A DNA stretch of 64,000 nt from Clostridia bacterium (GTDB taxonomy: Bacteria; Bacillota; Clostridia; Saccharofermentanales; Saccharofermentanaceae), in contig JAEEWG010000001.1 of the NCBI GenBank assembly GCA_016287245.1, positions 271,761 through 335,760 of the forward strand. Reading direction: 5' to 3'. This document shows positions 46,977-55,716 of the stretch, in pieces (position 1 is the first letter of the stretch; each line of letters opens with the position of its first letter). The translations under genes were made by a program, and so were the position numbers. The notes under the pieces were generated by a model that ran no database searches, was not told where the DNA came from, and was given only the letters and a program-made list of their open reading frames with translations.

Positions 46977-49349
46977 TCAGTCTACTGTCGTTAACGGGAC
47001 ATCAGATGTCTCATTCGTATTCGTAGTCGCAGCAGGCTCTGTCTCCCCCGGAACATCTCCGAGAGGCGGAGTGGTATTTACCGGTGCTTTTTCTTTCGGA
47101 TCAGATAGTCCGTAGTACGCAAGAAGAAGTTTCTTGGCGATATCACTCGTGTTCTTTCCCCACTCACCTTTTTCAATACAAAGGGCGATGCAGACCTCAG
47201 GATCATCGGCAGGTGCATAGCAGACAAAAAGTCCGTTCGAATACTCATGCTTCAGATCCTCAAATCCAGTCTCCGCAGTACCTGTCTTACAGGCTACATC
47301 AACCGGGAAATCGCCAAAAATACCATTCGCCGTTCCAAGAGGGCTGGTAACTACGGCTCTCATTCCGGCGCGGATCGCTTCAAGATAGTCTACATTGAAA
47401 CCGCACGGAACAGCCGTGGTCGAACCGGTATAGAGGATCGATCCATCTGCAGCTACGACATCTTTGATCACGTGAGGCGTGACCAGGGTATTAGTTGCTA
47501 ATGCCGCAGTGTAGCGGGCAAGCTGAAGCACCGTAAAGGAATTGTCGAACTGCCCGATCGCTGCCTGAGCCGTATCCGCGACGTGCCAGTCTTTATCCTC
47601 ATCGGTATTATTCAGACGCAGACGGCGCTTATTGGCGCGGTTTGCGCGGACACCCGGCATCTCACCCTGAAGATCGATACCTGTTAATTCGCCAAGCCCC
47701 AGAGCCTGACCGATGCGGTCGATCTCATTGATCGTAGTATCTACACCAAGCGTGGCAAAATAGATATTGCAGGATGTCGCAAGACCTGTCGTCAGATCCA
47801 GAAGTCCATGTCCTGTATCCGGTTTCTCAAGGCACTTCCAGGGCATGCCACCGAAGTCGGTAGGACTGACGCATCGGACCTCACTGTTTTGCGGTGTAAT
47901 GATACCACAATCAAGTGCTGCGAGAGCCGTGACCATCTTAAACGTGGAACCCGGCGGATATGGAGTACCGATCGCACGGTTCCACATGGGCATGTCCGCT
48001 TTCGTGATCTCCTGATATTCATCGATACCGAGATAATACTTGATCTGTGCTTTGGCCTGCGCATCGCCTTCCATGGAAAGAATAAAGTCGCCCGGATCGA
48101 AGTCAGGATACGAGCCCATGGCCAGGATCTCACCGTTTTTCACGTTCATCATGACGAAAGCTCCGGCGGAAGCGGTCTTATACTTTTCTTCCTGAAGCTC
48201 CATGGCGCGTTTTGCCGCTGCGATATAGTCCTTGATCGCCGTGATGCCGACCTGCTGGAGGTTCGTGTCGATCGTAAGTTCTACCGTCGCACCCGGTACC
48301 GGATCGATACCAAGATTCGAATCATAGAAGAAACCGTTTTCTTCATCTGTCGACCAGATATTGTAAGGCTTTTCACCGTACTGGCCGTGGAGATATCTCT
48401 CCATACGCTCCTCTACACCGCCCTGACCGACGAGATCAGATGCCTGATAGCCGACAGGAGCCAGCTCTGTAAGACGTTCCTGGGAGATCATGCCGAGGTA
48501 TCCGACAACGTGAGACGAGACTTTGGCCAGCGGGGTATAGACTCTTCGGTATTCTTTGTTCGCGATGATACCCATGAAATGGTAGTTCTGTTCCATCAGA
48601 TAACGGATCAGTTCTTCCGGTACATCCTTGGCGATCATAACCGGGGTACCGGTCTGGAAGGACCAGTTATCCTTATAGATCTGGTATCTCATACGAACGA
48701 TACGGTAAGCGTCTTCCTCAGAATAGTTCTCATCGACCTTAAATTTGCGTCGCAGATAAAGGAAGAAGATCTTCGGGTCACTTTTCACATAATTGTCCGT
48801 ATATGTAACGACCGTATTCGGGTTCGGTTCTTTTAGCGCGAAAAGATTTCGATTCGTCTGCCACAGCGCGATCTCTTCATCCGTCTTCAGAAACTCGTAA
48901 GGATCCACGGAAAAATAATCATCCAGTTCAGCGACCGGTACACAGTTATACTGATCCAGAAGATAAGAAAGCTCCAGCAGAATGGAATTGAGTTCCTGAT
49001 CGGCAAGGCCGGAATTCGCGAGCATCAGAACATTGATCTCCTGCGTTGTGGCGATCACGCGGCCGTTTCTGTCGAGAATGTCACCGCGCGGAGCCGGTAC
49101 GACATACTGATGGGATACACCCTCGGATGATGCGGAGATCTTCTTCGAATAGTCCGAAAACTGAAGCGACACGGTCTTGATCAGGATCAGAAGACCGAAC
49201 ACGCAGAACAAAAGGCCGAGCACAAAATAACGGCTCGTAACGAAATCGAGGACGCGCGAAGTAATATCACCGGCGCCGACCCGCTGGTTCGACGATACGT
49301 GATCCTCATCGAAAACATATAAATTGTCATCGTTTATATGCTTTGCCAT
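46977..49349 (-). CDS. mrdA: Class B penicillin-binding protein 2 (elongation transpeptidase)
   Basis: A 790-residue transpeptidase with one N-terminal helix (YFVLGLLFCVFGLLILIKTV), a PBP dimer domain starting APRGDILDRNGRVIATT, and the transpeptidase domain: Ser in PPGSTFKMV, SCN in TSCNIYF and KTG in ACKTGTAETG. The C-terminal ~40 residues are Thr/Pro/Glu-rich. It is downstream of mreC and mreD, the usual rod-elongation setting, and overlaps mreD by 16 bases. No rodA in the window. Confidence 0.93.
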   Translation of the reverse strand: MAKHINDDNLYVFDEDHVSSNQRVGAGDITSRVLDFVTSRYFVLGLLFCVFGLLILIKTVSLQFSDYSKKISASSEGVSHQYVVPAPRGDILDRNGRVIATTQEINVLMLANSGLADQELNSILLELSYLLDQYNCVPVAELDDYFSVDPYEFLKTDEEIALWQTNRNLFALKEPNPNTVVTYTDNYVKSDPKIFFLYLRRKFKVDENYSEEDAYRIVRMRYQIYKDNWSFQTGTPVMIAKDVPEELIRYLMEQNYHFMGIIANKEYRRVYTPLAKVSSHVVGYLGMISQERLTELAPVGYQASDLVGQGGVEERMERYLHGQYGEKPYNIWSTDEENGFFYDSNLGIDPVPGATVELTIDTNLQQVGITAIKDYIAAAKRAMELQEEKYKTASAGAFVMMNVKNGEILAMGSYPDFDPGDFILSMEGDAQAKAQIKYYLGIDEYQEITKADMPMWNRAIGTPYPPGSTFKMVTALAALDCGIITPQNSEVRCVSPTDFGGMPWKCLEKPDTGHGLLDLTTGLATSCNIYFATLGVDTTINEIDRIGQALGLGELTGIDLQGEMPGVRANRANKRRLRLNNTDEDKDWHVADTAQAAIGQFDNSFTVLQLARYTAALATNTLVTPHVIKDVVAADGSILYTGSTTAVPCGFNVDYLEAIRAGMRAVVTSPLGTANGIFGDFPVDVACKTGTAETGFEDLKHEYSNGLFVCYAPADDPEVCIALCIEKGEWGKNTSDIAKKLLLAYYGLSDPKEKAPVNTTPPLGDVPGETEPAATTNTNETSDVPLTTVD

Positions 49350-49951
49350 TTACGATCCTCCACGCTGTATCCATCCACAAGACCGGAACGGATGCCTTTC
49401 TTATACGGACCCACAAATCGAAGAAGGAACAAAAGCGGAATCGTCGCAAGAATGTTCGCGAAGATCTGCGGGAGTATGCTTGAGAACAGTATATACCGAA
49501 GTGAGTGATAGGTCACAAGGTTGCCGGAGACAGAAAGAAAGATAAAGGACACGATATGCCCCAGAGAGTAGTAGATCAGGGAGATCAGTATGACCTGAAG
49601 GATCCCGAGATTATACTTTCTGCGAAATCTCTTTCTGAAAAGGACTGAGGCCAGAAACCCGATATAGAAAAAAGACAGAAGTCCGATACCAAGAACGGCG
49701 ACCGGTTCTTTGTTCAGACCGGTTATTACCGGCCCGGAAAAATAATCACGGAACATACCTACGATCAGACCGACCACGATCCCATCCTTCGTTCCGAAAA
49801 GGTATCCTGCTAGGACGACGAAAACGAGCATCAGATCACATGTTCTTCCGAACACACGGAGAACATGTGAAAACGTGACCTGTATACAGCAGACGCTGGT
49901 GATATATACGGCATAAAGAATGATCTGCCGGGCTCGCTCTTTTTTATTCAT
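49334..49951 (-). CDS. mreD: Rod shape-determining protein MreD
   Basis: A 205-residue membrane protein with about five to six helices (ILYAVYITSVCCIQVTFSHVL, LMLVFVVLAGYLF, VLGIGLLSFFYIGFL, ILPQIFANILATIPLLFLLRF), the MreD pattern including DGIVVGLIVGMFRDYFSGP. Overlaps mreC by 4 bases and the PBP2 gene by 16. Confidence 0.92.
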   Translation of the reverse strand: MNKKERARQIILYAVYITSVCCIQVTFSHVLRVFGRTCDLMLVFVVLAGYLFGTKDGIVVGLIVGMFRDYFSGPVITGLNKEPVAVLGIGLLSFFYIGFLASVLFRKRFRRKYNLGILQVILISLIYYSLGHIVSFIFLSVSGNLVTYHSLRYILFSSILPQIFANILATIPLLFLLRFVGPYKKGIRSGLVDGYSVEDRKWQSI

Positions 49952-50988
49952 ACGCTACCTTCTTGCGGATCCGGCGTCCCTTCAGCTCCTTCAGAAGATC
50001 CTGCTTCGCCGGAAGTTGCGCCACCGGGAAGAGCTGTCGTGTCAGTACTCGGAGACGTTGAGCCTTCAGGGAGGGATGCTCCGGTAGGAATCGTAGCTCC
50101 CGTCGGGATCGTAACTTCAGAAGGATCCTTCTTTCCCCCGTCATCAGTCTGTGTATTCGGCACCATGATGAATACGTCCTTGATATCCGAGATGGATACA
50201 TACGGACGAAGTGTCGCCGTGGGGTGATCGGGGTCGGAATTATCAAAGCTTTCAATTGTACCGATCGGAATACCGGCCGGGAAAAGTCCGCCTTCACCGG
50301 AAGTTACCAGTTCATCACCGGGCTTTAAAATGATATTCGTCGGTATCCTGGTCACGACGCAAAGTCCCTCGTTTTTAAGAGAAACATCACCGGTGACCAG
50401 GACGACGGCACCATTTACTTCGTTGACTTTAGCACTGACGGTAAAGCCTTCGTGAAGAAGCGGCAGGATCTTCGAAGAATCAACATCTGTCGTCATCACG
50501 CGGCCGACAAGGTTCATTCGGGCATCTACCACAGCATATGAGCCGTTCGATGAATCGATCCCGTTCTTTGTTCCGACGTTGACGCGGATAACACTGAACC
50601 ACTCATCAGATTCACGGGTAAGTACGGTAGCTCCATGGATATGGTAGTTCTCGAAAGTATCCTGGATAAAGAAGGCACTCTTAAGCTCCTCCCAGCGGAT
50701 ACGGGCTTCTTCACCCTGCTGTACTTCGTATTCAAGTTCCGCGATCTCCGCACGGAGTTCTTCGTTTTCTTTACGGATCTTCATACCTTCGGCGATAGCG
50801 GAATAAAAGTCGGAGATCTGTGTACCGATCTTACGGAAAACATCCTGGATCGGATCGACGATCACGGAAACAGGCTTTGTCACGTTCGAAAGCGGGCTTC
50901 CCGGGATCGAACTGAGCGCGATAAAAGAGACCAGCAACAGCGTCGCCAGTATCATCACAAGCACTTTATTCTGAAAAAGTCTCCGCAA
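49948..50988 (-). CDS. mreC: Rod shape-determining protein MreC
   Basis: A 346-residue protein with an N-terminal helix (VLVMILATLLLVSFIAL), coiled coil (~60-100) and the two beta domains (VNVGTKNGIDSSNGSYAVVD, GRVMTTDVDSSKILPLL, GDELVTSGEGGLFPAGIPIG). The C-tail (~285 on) is low-complexity Thr/Pro/Ser/Gly with TIPTGA-type repeats, unusual for MreC. TTG at 50988 is chosen as start, 8 bases after AGGAGG. No mreB gene precedes it; a DUF5688 gene does. Confidence 0.92.
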   Translation of the reverse strand: MRRLFQNKVLVMILATLLLVSFIALSSIPGSPLSNVTKPVSVIVDPIQDVFRKIGTQISDFYSAIAEGMKIRKENEELRAEIAELEYEVQQGEEARIRWEELKSAFFIQDTFENYHIHGATVLTRESDEWFSVIRVNVGTKNGIDSSNGSYAVVDARMNLVGRVMTTDVDSSKILPLLHEGFTVSAKVNEVNGAVVLVTGDVSLKNEGLCVVTRIPTNIILKPGDELVTSGEGGLFPAGIPIGTIESFDNSDPDHPTATLRPYVSISDIKDVFIMVPNTQTDDGGKKDPSEVTIPTGATIPTGASLPEGSTSPSTDTTALPGGATSGEAGSSEGAEGTPDPQEGSV

Positions 50989-51074
50989 AATCAGATCCTC
51001 CTGCACAAACTTTTATAAAGTATACCACACTTTAAAGAAAGCTTGCTTAAAAGAATCGTCACAATACTTTGATG

Positions 51075-52019
51075 TCAGTTTATGCGCATCCGAAGCTCCT
51101 TGCCGTCAGAAAGATACCGAAGGCAGTTATCGCTTCTACTTACGACAAAAACCTCATCCGAGAGCATATTGTCGGCTAAAGACTTATCTGAGTTGATCGA
51201 TCGGAGGATGCTGAACAGCGTCTTTTCAGCAACCTCGTCATTTTGTTCCACCAGAAGAAATTCATGCACAGATACAGGAAGCAGATAAAAATCCTTTCCT
51301 TTTTTTCTGGCAAATTCGAAGAGAAAATCGTTCCGGAGCATTGCGGCCGCGCCGTAAAACGGCGCATCGTAGGAGATCACGAACACCTTTGGCGCATTTC
51401 TGTCGACCAGTTCCTCATCTTCCGCAAAGTCAAGAAGGTCCAGCGCTTTGATCCGGTACTGGTTCATATTCGCCATCGCGATCTCAAATACGATCTCCCT
51501 GTTCTTTCCCCAGATGGTCAGAAGAGAATCATCAACCAGTACGGCTCCTCTTCCGATATTCGGATCGTCAAGATAGATCTGTATCACCACAGCCATATCT
51601 CCATACACGTGATATGGCGTATGCGCCAGCACATCCCTGTTCTTTTTAATGTTCAACATTTTTATGATCAAGTGATCCTTGACATTATTCCAGCTGGTAA
51701 AGAATTCACCGAACTCCTCTCCAGGAAGGTTCTTTTCACTAATGAATTCGATTATGCTATCGATACAGGCTTCTATGGAACTTCCCTTCTTATAGGCGTC
51801 GTAGAAGTCCTCATAGTAAAACACGGGAGCGATCTTGTTTCCCGGAACACGAACGATGAGCCCGTGAAGGTCTTTGTTATTTTTATGGATCACCTGTTCA
51901 GATACGGAAAACTTCTTTTTGAGTTTCACAGGTCCGTATTCGACCTGGGCACGGAAAGCCGCCATGAAATCTGTAAACGACAGCAGTTCCGGGCGTGTTT
52001 TATTCTCTGTTCTCATCAT
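51075..52019 (-). CDS. DUF5688 family protein
   Basis: A 314-residue soluble protein of the DUF5688 type found in Clostridia. Features seen are HGLIVRVPGNKIAPVFYYEDFYDAY, IGRGAVLVDDSLLTIWG, and SVHEFLLVEQNDE. No signal peptide, no membrane helix, no catalytic motif I can name. Its ATG overlaps the radC stop by 4 bases, and mreC starts after an ~86-base gap, where mreB would stand in many relatives. Confidence 0.75.
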   Translation of the reverse strand: MMRTENKTRPELLSFTDFMAAFRAQVEYGPVKLKKKFSVSEQVIHKNNKDLHGLIVRVPGNKIAPVFYYEDFYDAYKKGSSIEACIDSIIEFISEKNLPGEEFGEFFTSWNNVKDHLIIKMLNIKKNRDVLAHTPYHVYGDMAVVIQIYLDDPNIGRGAVLVDDSLLTIWGKNREIVFEIAMANMNQYRIKALDLLDFAEDEELVDRNAPKVFVISYDAPFYGAAAMLRNDFLFEFARKKGKDFYLLPVSVHEFLLVEQNDEVAEKTLFSILRSINSDKSLADNMLSDEVFVVSRSDNCLRYLSDGKELRMRIN

Positions 52020-52714
52020 TTTTCTACCTCCAATAGATTTTTACTTAGCATGCTGATCGAAACACCTCTTCCGACAATGATATGGTCGATCACATCCACA
52101 CCGATCATCCGGCCGTTTTTGACCAGATTCTTCGTCATCTCCAGATCTTCCGGGCTGGGGGTCGGATCTCCGCCCGGGTGGTTATGCGCGAGTATTAAAC
52201 CTGCACAGTTAAGCTTTACGGCTTTCCGGAACAATTCACGAAAACTCAGGTTTACGAAGTTCAGGCCGCCCTTACAGATGATCTCGTGGGAAATCAGGCG
52301 CTTCTGCGTATCGAGAAACACGGCATGCACTTCCTCAGTTTCCAGGAAAGCCATCTTCTCTTCAAAGTACTTTCTCGCGATTTCCTCGGACAGGAACTGG
52401 ATACGGTTCTGTTCAGAAAAGGACATGACGCATCTTCGTCCGATCTCCATGCAGGCGATCAGCGTAATGGCTTTTACCCGTCCAATACCTTCCTGATCGG
52501 ATAGTTCCTGTAGCGATGAACGGAAGATCCCGCTTAAACCCTCTGCTCCGCCCATATCCGAAAGAAGCCTGCCCGCGATCTCCTTCGAGGATTTTCCTTT
52601 CGTTCCGCTCTTAAGCACGATCGCCAGAAGTTCCTCATCCGAGAGCGATGCGGCGCCGTACTTTTCAAGACGCTCATAAGGCCTTTCCGAGGGCTGTAAT
52701 TCACATATTTTCAT
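52016..52714 (-). CDS. radC: RadC family JAB-domain protein
   Basis: A 232-residue protein with an N-terminal helix-hairpin-helix part (ERLEKYGAASLSDEELLAIVL) and a C-terminal MPN/JAB domain (metal site ILAHNHPGGDPTPSPED, D and H residues; LSFRELFRKAVKLN). Its DNA-repair role has been questioned. The gene starts at an ATG with GGTGAGAAG before it. Usual position upstream of mre genes. Confidence 0.93.
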   Translation of the reverse strand: MKICELQPSERPYERLEKYGAASLSDEELLAIVLKSGTKGKSSKEIAGRLLSDMGGAEGLSGIFRSSLQELSDQEGIGRVKAITLIACMEIGRRCVMSFSEQNRIQFLSEEIARKYFEEKMAFLETEEVHAVFLDTQKRLISHEIICKGGLNFVNLSFRELFRKAVKLNCAGLILAHNHPGGDPTPSPEDLEMTKNLVKNGRMIGVDVIDHIIVGRGVSISMLSKNLLEVEK

Positions 52715-52737
52715 CTTCTCACCTCCTTTTTCCGAAC

Positions 52738-52790
52738 AATAAAAAACCCGGCTACAAGTTGAGTTTTCGATCTCATCTCATAGTCGGGTC
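52738..52790 (-). terminator. Terminator after the SEC-C protein gene
   Basis: On the minus strand an imperfect stem (52746-52763 with 52772-52789, core ACCCG/CGGGT) precedes six U. It separates the SEC-C gene from radC. Confidence 0.75.
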
Positions 52791-52854
52791 ATTTTCCCGA
52801 TATAGCGGGCATACGCCCAATATCAATACACGTATTCAGTTTTTAATCAAAGGA

Positions 52855-53376
52855 TCAGGCTTCCTTCTTACCGCAGCACTTCTTATATTTCTTGCCGCTT
52901 CCGCACGGACACGGATCGTTTCTGCCGATCTTCTCGGAATGAGCAATATTGTCTTCTCTGTACTGCTTAGTGATCTCTTGGATCTTCTCATCCGAAAGAA
53001 CATTCTTCCAGCTTGGCAGTGTGAAGAGCCACTCTGCCTTCGCATCACGCATATTGTAATAAAGCTTCTCATAATCGACTTTGAGGGCAACCTCGGAATC
53101 GTCGGTTACGGACTTGTAGTCATATTCTTCAACAAGGCTGGAGTTGATACCTTCGAGGAACCCTACGAAAATCTCCATCGTGTCCTTTGCAAAGCCAAGC
53201 TTCTCAGCAAGTTCGATCGCCTTACCATTCAGAAGGTCCTCGTTATCCGGGTACTTGGAAAGGATCGCATCATATGCATTCTTCTCCAGTTCATAGTACT
53301 TAGAGATATACGCCTTATAATCGTTTTCATTCTCTACGGTTTCGGAACGTTTTGTCCAATCTTCAAAATAGCTCAT
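52855..53376 (-). CDS. SEC-C zinc-tail protein
   Basis: A 173-residue protein beginning [19 protein letters not shown], largely helical and acidic, ending in [20 protein letters not shown], the same zinc tail as the local SecA. Such tails bind SecB or ribosomes in SecA; many stand-alone SEC-C proteins are unstudied. Start 53376 has GGAGG 8 bases before. It follows icd closely (stop of icd at 53393). Role unknown. Confidence 0.85.
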   Translation of the reverse strand: MSYFEDWTKRSETVENENDYKAYISKYYELEKNAYDAILSKYPDNEDLLNGKAIELAEKLGFAKDTMEIFVGFLEGINSSLVEEYDYKSVTDDSEVALKVDYEKLYYNMRDAKAEWLFTLPSWKNVLSDEKIQEITKQYREDNIAHSEKIGRNDPCPCGSGKKYKKCCGKKEA

Positions 53377-53392
53377 GTAAGCAACCTCCATG

Positions 53393-54592
53393 TCAGTTCA
53401 GTTTTTCCGCGATTGCGCGTAAGAATTCTTCTGTATTTACGACCTTTTTGTTCGGATGGTCCATAAGTGCATTCAGGTCTCCGGTGATGACACCTTCTTC
53501 GATCGTATCGATCGAAGCCTTTTCCAGCTTATCGGCAAAAGCCACAAGATCGGAAAGATCATCGAGCTGTCCTCTCTTGCGGAGAGCACCTGTCCAGGCA
53601 AACAAAGTCGCCATCGGGTTTGTCGATGTCGTCTCACCCTTAAGATAACGGTAATAGTGACGTGTGACCGTACCATGAGCTGCTTCGTACTCGTACTTTC
53701 CGGAAGGAGAAACGAGAACGGAGGTCATCATGGCAAGGCTTCCGCAGGCAGAAGCGACCATATCGGACATAACGTCGCCGTCATAGTTCTTGCAGGCCCA
53801 GAGGATACCGCCCTCGGAACGCATGACACGGGCTACCGCGTCATCGATGAGCGTATAGAAATAGGTGATACCAGCCTCTTCAAACTTATCTTTAAATTCC
53901 TTGTCGAAGATCTCCTGGAAGATATCCTTGAATCTATGATCATAGGTCTTGGAGATCGTATCTTTTGTGGCAAACCACAGATCCTGCTTGATATCCAGCG
54001 CATACATAAAACAGGAACGTGCAAATGCTTCGATAGAAGCATCGAGGTTATGCATACCTTCGATCACACCCGGGCCCTTGAAATCGTGGATCTTTTTCTT
54101 CTCCACACGGCCGTCTTCGTAGGTAACTACAAGCTCAGCGGTAGCCGGACCGGAAACATACATCTCAGCATCGCGGTACACATCGCCATATGCGTGACGG
54201 GCCAGTGTGATCGGCTTCTTCCAGCAGGAAACGAAGGGACTGATGCCCTTTACGAGGATCGGAGCACGGAATACCGTTCCGTCTAAGATCGCACGGATCG
54301 TACCGTTCGGGCTCTTCCACATCTGCTTTAACTTATACTCGTCCATTCTCTGGGCATTCGGCGTGATGGTCGCACACTTAACTGCTACACCGAGCTCAGC
54401 GGCACGGTTTGCGGCATCGATGGTCACCTGATCATCGGTCTCATCACGGTGAGTAAGTCCCAAATCGAAATATTCTGTCTTAAGATCAACATAAGGTTCG
54501 ATCACGATCTCCTTGATCTGCTTCCAGATGATTCTTGTCATTTCATCGCCATCCATCTCAACGAGAGGCGTTTTCATTTGTATCTTGGCCAT
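53393..54592 (-). CDS. icd: NADP-dependent isocitrate dehydrogenase, eukaryotic-like type
   Basis: A 399-residue dehydrogenase making 2-oxoglutarate, NADPH and CO2. It begins [20 protein letters not shown], with [35 protein letters not shown], and [17 protein letters not shown], all of the homodimeric type II (cytosolic/mitochondrial-like) class rather than the E. coli class. ATG 54592 has GGAGGAAG upstream; the longer frame to 54613 lacks one. In an anaerobe it likely supplies 2-oxoglutarate for glutamate. Confidence 0.95.
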   Translation of the reverse strand: MAKIQMKTPLVEMDGDEMTRIIWKQIKEIVIEPYVDLKTEYFDLGLTHRDETDDQVTIDAANRAAELGVAVKCATITPNAQRMDEYKLKQMWKSPNGTIRAILDGTVFRAPILVKGISPFVSCWKKPITLARHAYGDVYRDAEMYVSGPATAELVVTYEDGRVEKKKIHDFKGPGVIEGMHNLDASIEAFARSCFMYALDIKQDLWFATKDTISKTYDHRFKDIFQEIFDKEFKDKFEEAGITYFYTLIDDAVARVMRSEGGILWACKNYDGDVMSDMVASACGSLAMMTSVLVSPSGKYEYEAAHGTVTRHYYRYLKGETTSTNPMATLFAWTGALRKRGQLDDLSDLVAFADKLEKASIDTIEEGVITGDLNALMDHPNKKVVNTEEFLRAIAEKLN

Positions 54593-54648
54593 TTCTTCCT
54601 CCATATCCGACAAAATCCCATTGATTTTATCTTAATTCCTTTTTTACG

Positions 54649-55701
54649 TCAACGCTTCTCGACCTTCCCGCAGGCGGCAAGAAGAACTTCCATTGACATT
54701 CGATCCTCCATCTTTCCCGTCTTGACCCATCGGTCAGATTCAAAGCACAGGAAATAGATCTTCTCGAGTTCTTCCATGGTAAAGCCCCGGGCCTGGGAAA
54801 CAAGGTTTTTCGCGACGAATTTATGGACCTTGAGGCTGGAAATGACCTTCGCTTCCGTCCCGAGTTCCTTCGCGCAGATGAGATGGCGTATGTGCCGCGC
54901 CAGCATCAGGCGGATCTTCGGGATCGGCTCTTTAAGGAGGATCAGATCATTTAATATCTGAATGGCTCTTCCCGGCTTCTTTTCACCGATTGCATCCGTC
55001 ATATTAAATACAGAAGCTCTCACATCCGGGACACAGAGCTTATTGAGAAGATTCATATCGATGCGGGAAATACCCTGATTCTCGCAGTATAAAACGATCT
55101 TCGTCGTCTCGTTATGGATCATACGCATGGATGAATCCGTTCGACTGATGATACTGGCCACACAATCCGGATCGATCGAGATATTCTTTCTCGAAAGAGA
55201 GGAACGGATCCAGGTGGTAAGCGTCTCCTCGCTCTGCGTATCGATCTCGACGAGCATACCGTTCTCGGAGACCACGTCGATCAGCTGTTTTTTCCGTTTA
55301 TCTACTTTATCCTCAAGAAAAACGACAGTCGCAAAATCAGGGACAGCAGCAATGGCAGCTTTCATCTTCTCCACTTCCTTAGGATTGGAAGATGCTTTTG
55401 GGGACCACCAGCCGGCATTGCGGATGACAGTCATCCTGCACCTGGAGATAAAAGCCGGAGAACCGACAAGACTTTGAAAATCCTCCACGGAAAGATCCGA
55501 GGAACCCATATCTTTCATGTAGAAGTCGAGACTTTCCGCCCCGGGAGCGATCCAGGTCTTCTTCATGAAAGCGATCATATTATCGATCAGGAACTTCTCT
55601 TCCCCGCTGACAAGGTATACTCGGGCGATGCTCCCGTTCTTTACAGAAGCGATCACGTTCGAATACTCTTTCCATCCGGTGGTCTTTTCCAGTTTTGCCA
55701 T
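54649..55701 (-). CDS. holA: DNA polymerase III delta subunit
   Basis: A 350-residue clamp-loader subunit. RVYLVSGEEKFLIDNMIAFM, FQSLVGSPAFISRCRMTVIRNAG, VVFLEDKVDKRKKQL and the C-terminal helical part (RLMLARHIRHLICAKEL) match HolA. It lies between comEC upstream and icd downstream on the same strand, the usual comEC-holA pairing. Confidence 0.93.
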   Translation of the reverse strand: MAKLEKTTGWKEYSNVIASVKNGSIARVYLVSGEEKFLIDNMIAFMKKTWIAPGAESLDFYMKDMGSSDLSVEDFQSLVGSPAFISRCRMTVIRNAGWWSPKASSNPKEVEKMKAAIAAVPDFATVVFLEDKVDKRKKQLIDVVSENGMLVEIDTQSEETLTTWIRSSLSRKNISIDPDCVASIISRTDSSMRMIHNETTKIVLYCENQGISRIDMNLLNKLCVPDVRASVFNMTDAIGEKKPGRAIQILNDLILLKEPIPKIRLMLARHIRHLICAKELGTEAKVISSLKVHKFVAKNLVSQARGFTMEELEKIYFLCFESDRWVKTGKMEDRMSMEVLLAACGKVEKR

Positions 55702-55716
55702 ATCGTTCCTCGTTTA

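Noticed and set aside
51243..52496. A 417-codon open frame on the plus strand
   Set aside because: It is antisense to the DUF5688 and radC genes, crosses their junction, and has no family features.
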